From Bacteroidales bacterium (lineage in GTDB: Bacteria; Bacteroidota; Bacteroidia; Bacteroidales; JAIPAP01), in assembly GCA_021740045.1 (NCBI GenBank), contig JAIPAP010000031.1:1-39303 (forward strand): a stretch of 39,303 nucleotides of DNA, read 5' to 3'. Each line of letters starts with the position of its first letter. The stretch's first letter is position 1. The notes under the pieces are model-generated. The model saw only the letters and a list, made by a program, of their open reading frames with translations. It was not told where the DNA came from and made no database searches. This document shows positions 1 to 9,343 of this stretch, one piece after another. Position numbers and translations under genes: made by a program.

Positions 1-177
1 GCCAAGAACAAGGAAGAAGCCCTGGAAAAATTCTATTCGACTTTGGAAAAAGCCTTGCAAAAACCCAAAAAGCGCAAACCTACCAAACCTTCCAAAGCTG
101 CTAAGGAAAAACGACTTGAGGAAAAGAAAAAACAAGCTGAGAAAAAATCCAGACGGCAGGATCCCTTGAAAGAATAA
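1..177 (+). CDS. arfB: ArfB-type ribosome-rescue peptidyl-tRNA hydrolase, C-terminal part
   Basis: Only the last 58 codons are in the window; the frame is open from base 1 to a TAA at 175. The visible part is a short helix (KEEALEKFYSTLEKAL) followed by a very basic tail rich in Lys and Arg (KPTKPSKAAKEKRLEEKKKQ). This is the layout of the C-terminus of ArfB/YaeJ proteins, whose basic tail enters the empty mRNA channel of stalled ribosomes so that the N-terminal GGQ domain can hydrolyse the peptidyl-tRNA. The GGQ domain lies outside the window, so the call rests on tail resemblance only. A canonical RF1/RF2 is unlikely because those do not end in such a lysine-rich tail. Confidence 0.75.
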   Translation, partial: AKNKEEALEKFYSTLEKALQKPKKRKPTKPSKAAKEKRLEEKKKQAEKKSRRQDPLKE

Positions 178-205
178 AACCCCGAAACAGGTAGGCAACG
201 GGGTT
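178..205 (+). terminator. hairpin just after arfB
   Basis: AACCCCG (178-184) pairs with CGGGGTT (199-205) around a 14-nt loop, starting directly after the arfB stop codon. No good U-tract follows, so it may be a weak terminator or a 3'-end stabiliser. Confidence 0.45.
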
Positions 206-250
206 AAATGTATGTTTGAATATGCCGGTTAATAGTGAATGAAAGATTGG

Positions 251-362
251 ATGATTGGATGTTTGGATGATTGGATGATTGGATGATTGAATGAATGGAT
301 GAATGGATGAATGGATGAATGGATGAATGGATGAATGGATGAATGGATGAATGGATGATTGG
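251..362. repeat. octanucleotide tandem array, ATGATTGG/ATGAATGG
   Basis: Fourteen back-to-back 8-bp units with no spacing. The first six are ATGATTGG variants, the next eight (291-354) are identical ATGAATGG, and the last returns to ATGATTGG. On the minus strand the array leaves an open frame of HPFIHSS-type repeats, which is an artefact and not a gene. The array lies between the convergent 3' ends of arfB and nqrF. Confidence 0.9.
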
Positions 363-380
363 CAAACCACACTAATCTAC

Positions 381-463
381 CAATTAACAAATTAACAAAT
401 TAACCCTGCCTCCGGCAGGCAGGCAATTAACGAATTAACCAATTAACCAATTCACCAATTACC
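381..463. repeat. second octanucleotide array (CAATTAAC) split by a palindrome
   Basis: Three 8-bp units (381-404), then a 19-bp near-palindrome CCTGCCTCCGGCAGGCAGG (405-423), then five more units (424-463) decaying to CAATTCAC and CAATTACC. The palindrome falls exactly between two units. The unit is unrelated to the array at 251-362 although both have period 8. The remaining bases up to nqrF (464-536) show no gene or clear terminator. Confidence 0.85.
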
Positions 464-536
464 AACTGCTTCAATTCATTTAAGCATTAACCAATTTTTA
501 CTCAAGCTTTGTGAGAAAGTCTCCGCGTTTTCTGCA

Positions 537-1796
537 CTACCCTCCAAAGTCGTCGAAAGCGATATTCTCCGGCGGTACTCCAAGATCGTCGAGCATCTTG
601 AAAACGGCGTCGTTCATCATGGGCGGACCGCAAAGGTAAAACTCGATCTCATCCGGCTCGGGGTGCTGGGCCAGGTAATTTTCCAGCACAACCGTATGGA
701 TAAAGCCGGTGTAGCCATCCCAGTTATCTTCCGGTAAGGGTTCCGAAAGGGCAATGTTAAACTGGAAGTTGGGGAACTTTTCTTCAATCTCCCTGAAATC
801 TTCTTCATAAAAGATCTCGCGCTTAGAGCGGGCGCCATACCAGTAGGATACTTTGCGATTGGTTTGTTCGGTATGGAACAGGTGGAAAATGTGCGATCGC
901 AGGGGCGCCATACCGGCACCACCGCCAATGTATACCATTTCCTTATCGGTAGGCTTGATAAAGAAATCACCGTAAGGTCCTGAGATGGTGACCTTGTCCC
1001 CGGGTTTGCGCGAAAATATGTAGGATGAGGCAATACCCGGATTCACGTTCATGAATTTGCCTTTAGCCCTGTCCCAGGGTGGTGTGGCAATACGTACATT
1101 CAACTTGATAATGTTTCCTTCTGCCGGGTGGTTGGCCATGGAATAAGCCCGGAAGATAGGCTCGGGATTACGCATTTGTAGGTTAAAAATGCCCAGTTTA
1201 TCCCAGTCTTCACGGTATTCATCCTCCACTTCAATATCTTTAAAATCGACTTCACAAGCCGGTATGTCGATCTGGATATAACCGCCTGAACGAAAATCGA
1301 GCTGTTCGCCTTCGGGGAGCTTAACCACAAATTCCTTGATAAAGGTGGCCACATTTTGGTTGGATACCACTTCGCATTCCCATTTTTTAATACCGAATAT
1401 TTCTTTGGGAACGCCAATCTTCAAATCATTCCTTACCTTCACCTGGCAACCGAGACGCCAGTTATTTTGCTGTTCCTTACGGGTGAAATAACCTTTTTCG
1501 GTGGGAAGGATGTCGCCGGCTCCTTCGAACACCTGGCACTTACACTGGGCGCAGGTTCCGCCTCCGCCGCATGCCGAGGGCAGGTAAATTTCCTTTTCAG
1601 CCAGTGTGGAGAGCAATGTACTACCCGGATCCACTTCCAGTTCATCTTCATCGTTAATGGTGATGGTAACTTTGCCCTGGGGGGTTAGTTTTTTCCGTGC
1701 AAATATTAGAACGCCCACCAGCAGCAGGATAATTACCAGGAAAACGGCGATACTGCCTATTATAAACGGAACAATATCAGATGCCAGTATTATCAT
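537..1796 (-). CDS. nqrF: Na+-translocating NADH:quinone reductase subunit F
   Basis: This is the NADH-oxidising entry subunit of the Na+-NQR pump: NADH to FAD to a 2Fe-2S centre. The 419-aa product has one N-terminal membrane helix (about residues 9-33) and a plant-type ferredoxin domain with iron ligands C76, C82, C85 and C117. It continues into a ferredoxin-reductase module with the flavin-binding RAYSMAN motif, the NADH-binding [12 protein letters not shown] loop and a typical C-terminal DDFGG. Length and domain order match the family. It is the last gene of the nqrABCDEF operon, 25 bp after nqrE. Confidence 0.97.
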   Translation of the reverse strand: MIILASDIVPFIIGSIAVFLVIILLLVGVLIFARKKLTPQGKVTITINDEDELEVDPGSTLLSTLAEKEIYLPSACGGGGTCAQCKCQVFEGAGDILPTEKGYFTRKEQQNNWRLGCQVKVRNDLKIGVPKEIFGIKKWECEVVSNQNVATFIKEFVVKLPEGEQLDFRSGGYIQIDIPACEVDFKDIEVEDEYREDWDKLGIFNLQMRNPEPIFRAYSMANHPAEGNIIKLNVRIATPPWDRAKGKFMNVNPGIASSYIFSRKPGDKVTISGPYGDFFIKPTDKEMVYIGGGAGMAPLRSHIFHLFHTEQTNRKVSYWYGARSKREIFYEEDFREIEEKFPNFQFNIALSEPLPEDNWDGYTGFIHTVVLENYLAQHPEPDEIEFYLCGPPMMNDAVFKMLDDLGVPPENIAFDDFGG

Positions 1797-1821
1797 GTTT
1801 CTTCAGCTTTATATTAGTTTT

Positions 1822-2439
1822 TTATAAATCAATTCCCATAAAACTCATAAATGCAATACCCATCAAGCCTGTGATGATAAATGTGATACCTAGTCCCTGA
1901 AGGGGTTTGGGCACATTGGAGTAACGAATTTTCTCCCGGATAGCTGCAATGGCAACAATGGCCAGGAACCATCCAACGCCTGATCCCAGCCCGAACACTG
2001 TGGCTTCGGCAATCCCTTCGTATTCACGTTCCTGCATAAAGAGTGAACCTCCCAAAATGGAGCAGTTAACGGCAATAAGCGGCAGGAAGATACCCAGGGA
2101 GCTGTAAAGGGTAGGGGAGAATTTTTCGATCACCATCTCTACGAGCTGCACCATCGAAGCAATGACAGCAATAAATATGATAAAGCTAAGGAAGCTCAGG
2201 TCGACATTGGCAAACTGCGGGCCAATCCATGCGAGCGCCCCATCGGCTAAAAGGTATTTGTTAATGAGAAAATCAACCGGTACGGTGATGCCGAGTACAA
2301 AGATAACGGCAAAACCAAGTCCTACCGAGGTTTTTACCGTTTTGCTTACGGCAAGATATGAACACATGCCTAAGAAATAGGCAAAGATCATGTTCTCTAT
2401 AAAGATGGATTTAATGAATATGTTAATAAGCTCTTGCAT
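1822..2439 (-). CDS. nqrE: Na+-NQR subunit E
   Basis: A 205-aa integral membrane subunit with about six helices. It is homologous to NqrD, and the two are packed as inverted partners in the complex. C26 (FLGMCSYLA) and C126 ([10 protein letters not shown]) correspond to the NqrE half of the cysteine cluster that binds iron between NqrD and NqrE and passes electrons across the membrane. The gene starts 22 bp after nqrD in a co-directional operon. Confidence 0.97.
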   Translation of the reverse strand: MQELINIFIKSIFIENMIFAYFLGMCSYLAVSKTVKTSVGLGFAVIFVLGITVPVDFLINKYLLADGALAWIGPQFANVDLSFLSFIIFIAVIASMVQLVEMVIEKFSPTLYSSLGIFLPLIAVNCSILGGSLFMQEREYEGIAEATVFGLGSGVGWFLAIVAIAAIREKIRYSNVPKPLQGLGITFIITGLMGIAFMSFMGIDL

Positions 2440-2461
2440 TTTTCCCAGCTTTTAAGGTTAA

Positions 2462-3121
2462 TTATTGATTCTCTTCGATCAGATCGCGATTTTTTGCCCG
2501 TTGTATCCAAATGATCACACCCACAATAATCAGGGCCATTGGAGGAAGGATCATCAAACCATTATCCTTATAACCAATGTCGTATAGGCCGATCCATTCC
2601 ATCACAGGATAGCCCCAAACTTCTCCCGAACCGAGAAGTTCTCTGAAAAATCCAACCACAATCAGGATCCAACCGTATCCGGCAGCATTGCCAATACCGT
2701 CGAGAAATGACGGCCAGGCTTTATTACTGCTGGCAAAGGCCTCCAAACGCCCCATGATGATACAATTGGTAATGATCAAGCCCACAAACACCGAAAGCTG
2801 TTTGCTTACATCATACATGAAGGCCGAAAGCACTTCATCGACCAGTACAACCAATGAAGCAATTACCGTGAGCTGCACGATGATACGGATACGTGGGGGT
2901 ATGGCTTTGCGCAATACAGATATCACCACGTTGGAAACTCCCATAACAGCTACAACCGAAAGGGCCATAACAACAGAAGGCTCCAGCTTAACCGTGATGG
3001 CGAGTGCCGAACAGATACCCAATACTTGCACGGTGATCGGGTTTTCCTTGTTAAGCGGTGTGCTTAATAGTTTCCGGTTTTTTACCGAGAACAAGGGTTC
3101 TCTTTCTTTTTTATCACTCAT
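2462..3121 (-). CDS. nqrD: Na+-NQR subunit D
   Basis: A 219-aa polytopic membrane subunit. C37 (VLGICSALA) and the cysteine in IITNCIIMGR are the conserved cysteines that, with NqrE, hold the intramembrane iron. The Bacteroidota-type N-terminus is about 20 residues of hydrophilic sequence before the first helix. The start lies 3 bp after the nqrC stop, which suggests translational coupling. Confidence 0.97.
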   Translation of the reverse strand: MSDKKEREPLFSVKNRKLLSTPLNKENPITVQVLGICSALAITVKLEPSVVMALSVVAVMGVSNVVISVLRKAIPPRIRIIVQLTVIASLVVLVDEVLSAFMYDVSKQLSVFVGLIITNCIIMGRLEAFASSNKAWPSFLDGIGNAAGYGWILIVVGFFRELLGSGEVWGYPVMEWIGLYDIGYKDNGLMILPPMALIIVGVIIWIQRAKNRDLIEENQ

Positions 3122-3124
3122 AGC

Positions 3125-3892
3125 TTACTGCTGTAATTTTGGATTTACTTGATTAAAAAAGGGTAGATAATTTTTTAAGCCGGTTTCCAGCATTTGATCA
3201 ACGCCATTACTGGTAATGGTGCCGCCCGAAATGCCATCGACTCCATGTATGGCATCAACCGGGCTGTTTTCAATACCTCCTTTTACTACCCTGATTGATG
3301 TAAATTTTCCGTCTTCAAAGATCTTTTTTCCCTTGAATTGATCCTCAAACCAATCGGTATTGATTTCAGCGCCCAGCCCCGGGGTTTCGCCTTTATGGTC
3401 AAATGTGGCACCCTTAATGGTTTTGAGGTCGCTTTGCAAGGCTATATTACCCCATACCGGTCCCCAAAGGCCTTTACCGCGAATAGGGATTACGTATAGT
3501 TGCTCGTTCTGTTTATCGAGAATAAACACGGGCAAATGCGGTGATTGTTCAGTTTTACCCGCTTTATATTCCTTTAAGCGGTTCTTTAGGGTCTTCATAT
3601 TAACATTAAAAGCCCGCTTATCGCCCTTAAGGATCTCCCCATCTTGGTATTCGCTAACCACATCACCATCGAAGTTAACCATGAGCTCTTTTACCAGGTG
3701 CTTTTCATAGGTTTGAATAGCATCAGCTTTGGTCGATTTGATTTCCGCGGCTGCAAGGATCTCCTGTATCTTCTCGATTTTCTTATTCTTTTCCTGGAAT
3801 GGCTTCAACACAGTAGCGACGGTAGCCAAAACAGCCGCCACGGTGATGACCATTATTGCTGCAAATCGGAATATGTATGCGTTGCTGTACAT
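3125..3892 (-). CDS. nqrC: Na+-NQR subunit C, covalent FMN protein
   Basis: A 255-aa protein with one N-terminal anchor helix (about residues 8-28) and a periplasmic FMN-binding domain. The motif SGGTITS holds T225, which aligns by length and context with the threonine that carries covalent FMN in NqrC (usual motif SGATxT, attached by the flavin transferase ApbE). Gly replaces the usual Ala before the threonine. No apbE gene is present in the window. It sits between nqrB and nqrD in the canonical order. Confidence 0.96.
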   Translation of the reverse strand: MYSNAYIFRFAAIMVITVAAVLATVATVLKPFQEKNKKIEKIQEILAAAEIKSTKADAIQTYEKHLVKELMVNFDGDVVSEYQDGEILKGDKRAFNVNMKTLKNRLKEYKAGKTEQSPHLPVFILDKQNEQLYVIPIRGKGLWGPVWGNIALQSDLKTIKGATFDHKGETPGLGAEINTDWFEDQFKGKKIFEDGKFTSIRVVKGGIENSPVDAIHGVDGISGGTITSNGVDQMLETGLKNYLPFFNQVNPKLQQ

Positions 3893-3916
3893 TATTCGTT
3901 TATTTTGATCGGTTAA

Positions 3917-5062
3917 TTAGGCTTTAGCTTTTTCTAATCGTGCCAACCGGCGTTTGATATTTCCTTCAACCACATAATGATCGATGAGTGGGGCAAATAC
4001 GTTCATTAGCAGTATGGCCAGCATCATCCCCTCGGGATAGGCGGGATTGAACACCCTGAACAAGATGGCCAACAAGCCCACCAGGAATCCATAAATATAC
4101 TTTCCGCGGTGGGTTTGCGATGCCGTTACCGGATCGGTAGCCATATATACTGCGCCAAAGGCAAACCCGCCCATGGCTATCTGCATATGCGGTTGTATCA
4201 TCATGTATTCATTTGCGCCCCACAAATTAAAAATGAGCGACATAACCAACCCGCCCACAAAAACACTTAGCAATATACGGGCGCTTCCAATCCCTGTTGC
4301 TAACAGGATAATAGCTCCTATAAGCACCAGGAAGGTGGAGGTTTCACCGATAGAGCCCGGAATAAATCCGAAAAAGGTATCGCTGAAACTCGGTAAGGCA
4401 TCGGTATTACCCAGCGCTGCGTTTGCCAGCGGGGTCGCACCGGAGAAGGTATCCGGTTTATCGGCGATCCATACCTTGTCACCTGAGATATCCTGTGGGT
4501 AGGCGAAAAACAAGAAGGCCCGTGCCGTTAAGGCTGGGTTAAGGATGTTCATGCCGGTTCCACCGAAGACTTCCTTCCCGATGATAACCGCAAATGCCGT
4601 AGCTACAGCTACCATCCATAGCGGGATATCGGGTGGCAAGATCAACGGGATCAGCATTCCCGAAACAAGAAAACCTTCGTTAACCTCATGACCACGTGAC
4701 TGGGCAAAACCAAATTCGATGGCCAAACCGGTTACGTATGATACGATCACTATTGGTAAGACTTTTATAGCTCCGTAGCCCACCATTTGCCAAAAACCAA
4801 CATCTTCACCAATAGCAAGAAAATGTTGGTAACCCACATTCCAGATACCAAATAATAAGGTAGGTATCAGGGCAATGACCACCATGATCATAGTGCGCTT
4901 CATATCCATGGCATCCCTTATATGACTTCCCTGACTGGTGGTGGTATTCGGAACAAACAAAAAAGTTTCAAAGGCTTCGAAGGTAGAGTGTAGTTTCTCA
5001 AACTTCCCGCCTTTTTCAAACTGAGGCTTAATCTTATCGAGATAATTTCTCAGTGCTTTCAT
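3917..5062 (-). CDS. nqrB: Na+-NQR subunit B, membrane FMN/riboflavin subunit
   Basis: A 381-aa membrane protein with a hydrophilic N-terminal stretch of about 55 residues and then about ten helices. The motif TFSGATPLANA carries the threonine for covalent FMN (ApbE-type SGAT motif). NqrB forms much of the Na+ path and the quinone site and is homologous to RnfD. Within nqrABCDEF it is the second gene, 39 bp after nqrA. Confidence 0.97.
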   Translation of the reverse strand: MKALRNYLDKIKPQFEKGGKFEKLHSTFEAFETFLFVPNTTTSQGSHIRDAMDMKRTMIMVVIALIPTLLFGIWNVGYQHFLAIGEDVGFWQMVGYGAIKVLPIVIVSYVTGLAIEFGFAQSRGHEVNEGFLVSGMLIPLILPPDIPLWMVAVATAFAVIIGKEVFGGTGMNILNPALTARAFLFFAYPQDISGDKVWIADKPDTFSGATPLANAALGNTDALPSFSDTFFGFIPGSIGETSTFLVLIGAIILLATGIGSARILLSVFVGGLVMSLIFNLWGANEYMMIQPHMQIAMGGFAFGAVYMATDPVTASQTHRGKYIYGFLVGLLAILFRVFNPAYPEGMMLAILLMNVFAPLIDHYVVEGNIKRRLARLEKAKA

Positions 5063-5101
5063 TATCTGGTTTTCAGTTTAATATTAAAACAATCAGTTCA
5101 T

Positions 5102-6451
5102 TTAGCTCATTTCTTTCCGCATTAAATCCAACCCATTACGAACAATGGATTGTATGGGTGTTTTTGAGGGATCTACAAATTCGCACAATGCGAAATCTTC
5201 CTCATCCACTTCGTAAATACCCAGGTTCTCCATCAGGTCAATATCCTCCACCATTATGGCTTTGATCAATTGCATAGGCAGTATATCCATGGGTAAGACC
5301 TTTTCGTAAAGGCCGGTTATGACAAAAGCACGCTCACCACCGTGCAAATTGGTGTTGAGGCGGTATCTTTTATTGGGCTGTAACCAAGAGAAAAACGTGC
5401 GCGATACACTAAATTTGTTAAAACCAGGAGCCGCCCAACCGAAAAATTCGTATTGATCACCCTCCGGAATTACCGTTATTTGATTATCATAATAACCCAG
5501 GTAGCCGTCGGGCCTGATTTTATTACCGGTGAGTGCATTGCCGCTAATGACCCGTACATGTTCATTGATCAAATTCCCGGTTAATAGGGGCTCTATGCTA
5601 GCCCATTGTTTTATCTTGTAATAATGCGGTTTTTTAACTTCCGAACCGGTGAGTGCCACAATTTTTGTAGCATCATATTTTCCTTCGGTAAAGAGATGCC
5701 CTATGGTTAAAACATCCTGTGGATGAATGTACCAAACGATATCACCTTTATTTATTGGATCAACATGATGTACCTGAATGCCGACATTTCCGGTGGGGTG
5801 TGAACCACTAAAGGAGTTGATCTGAACTTTTTTGGAGTTTAAAAACACCTTTGATGTGGTATTTGTAGCATGTACGTTCAGATGGACCTTTCCATCGGTG
5901 AGTTTGGCCAATACGTCGAGGCCTGCTTGGAAAAGCTTACCCTTACCGTGAACAATAAAATCAAGATCGGGGCCCAGTGGATTGGTGTCAAAAGCCGAAA
6001 TATGAATGGCTTTCGGCTTATCGCCTGGCTCGGCAATAACGCTATACGGACGCTGACGTAAAGCCGGCCAAATTCCGCTTTTTAAAAGCTTTTCTGTGAT
6101 TTCATCGCGGCTTAGATCGTTAGGATCGGCCTTTCCGAAATCAACATATTCATCCTTGTTATCTGCTTCGATCCTGATTTCTTCAAGTACTCGCTTGGGG
6201 CCACGGATTATTTCCACCACTTTTCCGCTTACGGGCGATGTATGGGGAATATGATCACGATATTTGTCGTAAAAAACCGGCGTACCGGCTTTTACTTCAT
6301 CACCCTCGTTTACATACAGCTTGGCAAAACCAACTTTAAAATCATTGGGTTTAACCGCGTACTTGCTTATGTCAGGTGTCGACAGAGTTTGCTCTGCCAC
6401 GCCTAAAAGCTTGATATCAAGTCCCTTTTTTAAATTAACCGTTTCTGACAT
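5102..6451 (-). CDS. nqrA: Na+-NQR subunit A
   Basis: A 449-aa soluble subunit, the first gene of the operon. The N-terminal half resembles RnfC and biotinyl/lipoyl-type domains (KLYVNEGDEVKAGTPVFYDK). The family is cytosolic and contributes to the quinone side of the complex. It lacks the 4Fe-4S cysteines of RnfC, as expected for NqrA. The ATG at 6451 fits a promoter at 6492-6499, giving a leader of roughly 35 nt. Confidence 0.96.
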   Translation of the reverse strand: MSETVNLKKGLDIKLLGVAEQTLSTPDISKYAVKPNDFKVGFAKLYVNEGDEVKAGTPVFYDKYRDHIPHTSPVSGKVVEIIRGPKRVLEEIRIEADNKDEYVDFGKADPNDLSRDEITEKLLKSGIWPALRQRPYSVIAEPGDKPKAIHISAFDTNPLGPDLDFIVHGKGKLFQAGLDVLAKLTDGKVHLNVHATNTTSKVFLNSKKVQINSFSGSHPTGNVGIQVHHVDPINKGDIVWYIHPQDVLTIGHLFTEGKYDATKIVALTGSEVKKPHYYKIKQWASIEPLLTGNLINEHVRVISGNALTGNKIRPDGYLGYYDNQITVIPEGDQYEFFGWAAPGFNKFSVSRTFFSWLQPNKRYRLNTNLHGGERAFVITGLYEKVLPMDILPMQLIKAIMVEDIDLMENLGIYEVDEEDFALCEFVDPSKTPIQSIVRNGLDLMRKEMS

Positions 6452-6491
6452 ATATCTTTAGCAATAATTGTTACCAAAGTTTAAAATGAGG

Positions 6492-6499
6492 CAAATATA
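6492..6499 (-). promoter_or_regulatory. -7 element for the nqr operon
   Basis: On the minus strand TATATTTG matches the Bacteroidota -7 consensus TAnnTTTG, 41 bp before the nqrA start. A -33 TTG is not clean: the right spacing holds only CTTT. Confidence 0.5.
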
Positions 6500-6687
6500 T
6501 ATAAATTAAGCTATATATAAAGATGTTTCGATAAAACTTTACTATAAACTTATTTCATATATCGCTATTGTTCTTATTTTCACAATATTGTTAAAAAGAT
6601 CACAAATATAAAAAAATTAAAGGTTGATAAGTATTTCAAGTATCTATTTATAAAACATATATAAATGGATGCCTGATCTGATGCCAT

Positions 6688-6718
6688 CTTGTTCATGCAT
6701 TCTAAATAATTATCTTTG
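6688..6718 (+). promoter_or_regulatory. Bacteroidota-type promoter for the T9SS plug gene
   Basis: CTTG at 6688-6691 (-33 element) is followed after exactly 19 bp by TATCTTTG at 6711-6718 (-7 element, consensus TAnnTTTG). The ATG of the next gene lies 25 bp downstream, so transcription should begin about 10-15 bp before it. This is the best full promoter in the window. Confidence 0.7.
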
Positions 6719-6743
6719 TAAAAATTAATGCTACAACAACCCA

Positions 6744-8132
6744 ATGAAAATATTTGTTCGAAGATTAACAATTGTTTTGACGGTGCTTATAGCAAGCACT
6801 TTCATTTTTATAATGCCCCTGGATGTGATGCCGGGAAATGGCAGGCCAGGCGGTGAAGATGATGACAAGGCCCGCAACACCAAGCAGGTACAGGATGATA
6901 AGGATGATTATTACCGGGAAAATTATCTCCGCTATGGCGATTATATCTATAAAACGAATATTAAAACAGTACTGCTTCACCGAAAAGGCTTCGAACTGTC
7001 GGCGCCTATCCTTCGCATGAACAGCGATGAACAGCTACTGCTTTCATTCGACGACCTGGATGGCGATTACAAAAATTACACATACACCCTTGTGCATTGC
7101 GATGCTCTTTGGAATCCTTCGGAGGAAATATGGAAAAATGATTATATGAAAGGCTTTACCGAAGGATATATTGAAGATTATGATTTTTCATTCAATACGG
7201 TGCAAGCCTATACTCATTATACTCTTACCCTTCCCAATAATGTTATTCAATTTACCAAATCGGGGAATTATATTTTAAAGGTTTACCTCGAAAATGAGGA
7301 TAATGTGGTGTTTACCAGGAGGTTTATGGTGGTGGATAACCAAGTGGATATTGTGGGAAAGATAACTTATCCGAGTACACCCCGTTTTCGGGATTCAAAA
7401 CACGAAATAGATTTTTCCATTCTTACCAAAAAGTTCCGGATAATTGATACCGAACGGAATTTGCATGTGATTATCACGCAAAACGGACGTTGGGATAATG
7501 CTATTAGGGATATTAAACCCAGAATGATCCAAAGCGACCGTTTGAATTTTAATTATGACGACAGGAGAAACCTCTTTAACGGTATTAATGAGTTTCGCTA
7601 TTTCGATATGAAGAGCTTGCGATACCTTTCCGGCCAAATTAATGAAATTGGAAGAGATACCGCCGGATATCATGCTTATTTATGGCCCGATGAAAATCGT
7701 CGCAAGAAAAATTATGTATTTCGTGAGGATATTAACGGGGAGCGGCTCATAAAAAATGAAGAAACCCGCAATCCGCTTGAAGCTGATTACGCACATGTCC
7801 ACTTTTTCCTGCCTTATAAAATGCCCCTTATCGAAGGAAATCTTTATGTTTTCGGTGAATTGACCCAATGGCAGTTTTTACCGGAAGCAAAAATGAAATA
7901 CAACTTTACCGAATCGGGTTATGAAACCTCTCTTTATCTGAAGCAGGGATATTACAATTATTACTATGTTTTCCTGGGTAATGGTGAAACCGAGGGAGAT
8001 GCAACCTTTATAGAGGGCAATCATTTTGAGACCGAAAATGAATACACCATTTATGTTTATTACCGCGAGCCCGGTGGATTGTATGACCAGTTAATAGGTC
8101 TTAAACAGTTGAATTCCCGCAGTGAGCGTTAA
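6744..8132 (+). CDS. type IX secretion system plug protein (DUF5103 family)
   Basis: A 462-aa exported protein with a strong signal peptide (residues 1-28, KIFVRRLTIVLTVLIASTFIFI). The rest matches the DUF5103 family by motif: an N-terminal beta domain (YIYKTNIKTVLLHRKGFELSAPIL...FDDLDGDYKNYTYTLVHCDALW) and a C-terminal Ig-like module (YVFGELTQW...YNYYYVFLGNGETEGD). In Bacteroidota this family closes the outside or periplasmic face of the giant SprA channel of T9SS while no cargo is passing. No other T9SS component or C-terminal sorting domain is in the window. It has its own promoter at 6688-6718. Confidence 0.85.
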   Translation: MKIFVRRLTIVLTVLIASTFIFIMPLDVMPGNGRPGGEDDDKARNTKQVQDDKDDYYRENYLRYGDYIYKTNIKTVLLHRKGFELSAPILRMNSDEQLLLSFDDLDGDYKNYTYTLVHCDALWNPSEEIWKNDYMKGFTEGYIEDYDFSFNTVQAYTHYTLTLPNNVIQFTKSGNYILKVYLENEDNVVFTRRFMVVDNQVDIVGKITYPSTPRFRDSKHEIDFSILTKKFRIIDTERNLHVIITQNGRWDNAIRDIKPRMIQSDRLNFNYDDRRNLFNGINEFRYFDMKSLRYLSGQINEIGRDTAGYHAYLWPDENRRKKNYVFREDINGERLIKNEETRNPLEADYAHVHFFLPYKMPLIEGNLYVFGELTQWQFLPEAKMKYNFTESGYETSLYLKQGYYNYYYVFLGNGETEGDATFIEGNHFETENEYTIYVYYREPGGLYDQLIGLKQLNSRSER

Positions 8133-8136
8133 TTAG

Positions 8137-8410
8137 TGTCACTCCGGATTTGAGATGAATGCCTTACTCGAAGATGTTGAAAGTGTTAGCGGAATTGACT
8201 TGCAGGAAGGAATTATAAAACGAAAACAATTTGCCTTGGGGTATCGATATTGTAGAATCATTTGATTATCCCATTGAAAAAATTGATATCACGGTTACGC
8301 ACCTGAAATTTGCACCATGGGCTGAAAGCTCCGGGGAGCTGTTCCCCGATTGGTTTCAGGACGAGAGCGGATACCGGAATGAGGATAATATTTATACACC
8401 GGAGCAATAA
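8137..8410 (+). pseudogene. decayed LruC-domain (DUF4842) protein, two frames with an internal deletion
   Basis: Directly after the plug gene, 8143-8210 reads in one frame as SGFEMNALLEDVESVSGIDL, and the other frame from 8219 reads NENNLPWGIDIVESFDYP and ends with APWAESSGELFPDWFQDESG and TAA at 8408. Both pieces resemble the LruC/DUF4842 domain: the first like its NGFGxxLxxxxxxVESVTG segment, the second like its extreme C-terminus (W-xI-P...YPxEKVDIT...FxxWAxSGG...DW). In the intact domain roughly a hundred residues separate them, so I infer an internal deletion plus frameshift. There is no start codon or signal peptide, so the N-terminal part is gone too. Family recognition is by memory of the motif, not a search. 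Confidence 0.6.
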
Positions 8411-8436
8411 ATTTGAAAGCAATCATTTGATCCATA

Positions 8437-8460
8437 AAAGCCTGCCTGTTGACAGGCTTT
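8437..8460. terminator. bidirectional hairpin terminator
   Basis: AAAGCCTG (8437-8444) pairs with CAGGCTTT (8453-8460) around an 8-nt loop. It is followed by T's on the plus strand (8458-8462) and, on the minus strand, by four U's encoded at 8439-8436. It separates the LruC remnant from the convergent EamA gene, whose stop lies 5 bp away. Confidence 0.75.
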
Positions 8461-8465
8461 TTCAT

Positions 8466-9320
8466 TTATGCCAGGGCAATGAAAACAATGGCTGCCAAAG
8501 CCAGGATTACGCCGATAAAGTTTTCCCGGCGCAACTTTTCCTTAAATGCAGCATACCCTACGATAGTGGAAAGCGAGACAATGCTCACATTGAGCAGCGG
8601 CACAAATATGGATACATCGAAATAATCGAGCCCGATGAGAAAGTACAGGGTCGACCACCAGTTGAGGAGACCCAGTATAGTACCCCCGATCACATTTTTC
8701 CATTGGAATTTTCCCACTTCAGCAGCAGGCCTTACCAGTAGTACAATGCTGCCCAGGATAAGTGAAGTCCCGAATCCTGTCGCCAAAAAGAGCACGAAAT
8801 CACCGGCAATGTAATGGTATTCGGCATACTTCATCATTGAATCATTCAATCCCACGGCCAGAAACAGCAAAAAAGGCAGCCAAGCATAGCGCACATCCAC
8901 CTTTACCGTTTTATCGCGTTTGAAAATGAAGTAGAATGAAAGCAGAGCGGTGATGATCCCAATGATCTTGAACAGGTTAATGTCTTCATAAAAAATGGTA
9001 AAGCCCAATATGACCGGGATTACCACCGACATCCGGCTTGAGATACCGGTAATGGCCACACCTGCTTTTTGGGCTGAATGGGCAAATAAATTAAAAGCAA
9101 CGATAAGGGTAACGCCCACCAGGAGGGCTATGGGAAACCAGGGTTTGGAAGGAATATCGAGCATCGAGAATTCCCCCCGTTCACTCAGGTAGCCAAAAAC
9201 CGAGGCTACCAGGTAATTGACCGTAATGGCCTGTAGTATATTAATGTTGAACCGTGAAAATATCCGGAACGTAACAATTATCGCAGTTGAAGTAAGTATC
9301 GCCAGTATCAGGTAAAACAT
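8466..9320 (-). CDS. EamA/DMT-family transporter
   Basis: A 284-aa protein of nearly continuous hydrophobic helices (about ten) arranged as two EamA halves, roughly residues 1-135 and 145-284. Each half ends with the typical pattern of short loops (GLDYFDVSIFVPLLNVSIVSLSTIVGYAAFKEKL, as in EamA C-terminal halves). Members export metabolites or amino acids, but the substrate cannot be read from sequence. It is monocistronic with a -7 element at 9344-9351 and the terminator at 8437-8460. Confidence 0.85.
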   Translation of the reverse strand: MFYLILAILTSTAIIVTFRIFSRFNINILQAITVNYLVASVFGYLSERGEFSMLDIPSKPWFPIALLVGVTLIVAFNLFAHSAQKAGVAITGISSRMSVVIPVILGFTIFYEDINLFKIIGIITALLSFYFIFKRDKTVKVDVRYAWLPFLLFLAVGLNDSMMKYAEYHYIAGDFVLFLATGFGTSLILGSIVLLVRPAAEVGKFQWKNVIGGTILGLLNWWSTLYFLIGLDYFDVSIFVPLLNVSIVSLSTIVGYAAFKEKLRRENFIGVILALAAIVFIALA

Positions 9321-9343
9321 ATCACGTTGCTTATAAACCGCGG

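Noticed and set aside
101-370. Minus-strand open frame of HPFIHSS repeats
   Set aside because: It is the translation of the octamer array and the arfB tail; no homology and no start signal.
8310-8741. Plus-strand 143-aa frame
   Set aside because: It spans the LruC remnant out of frame, the terminator and the antisense of the EamA gene.
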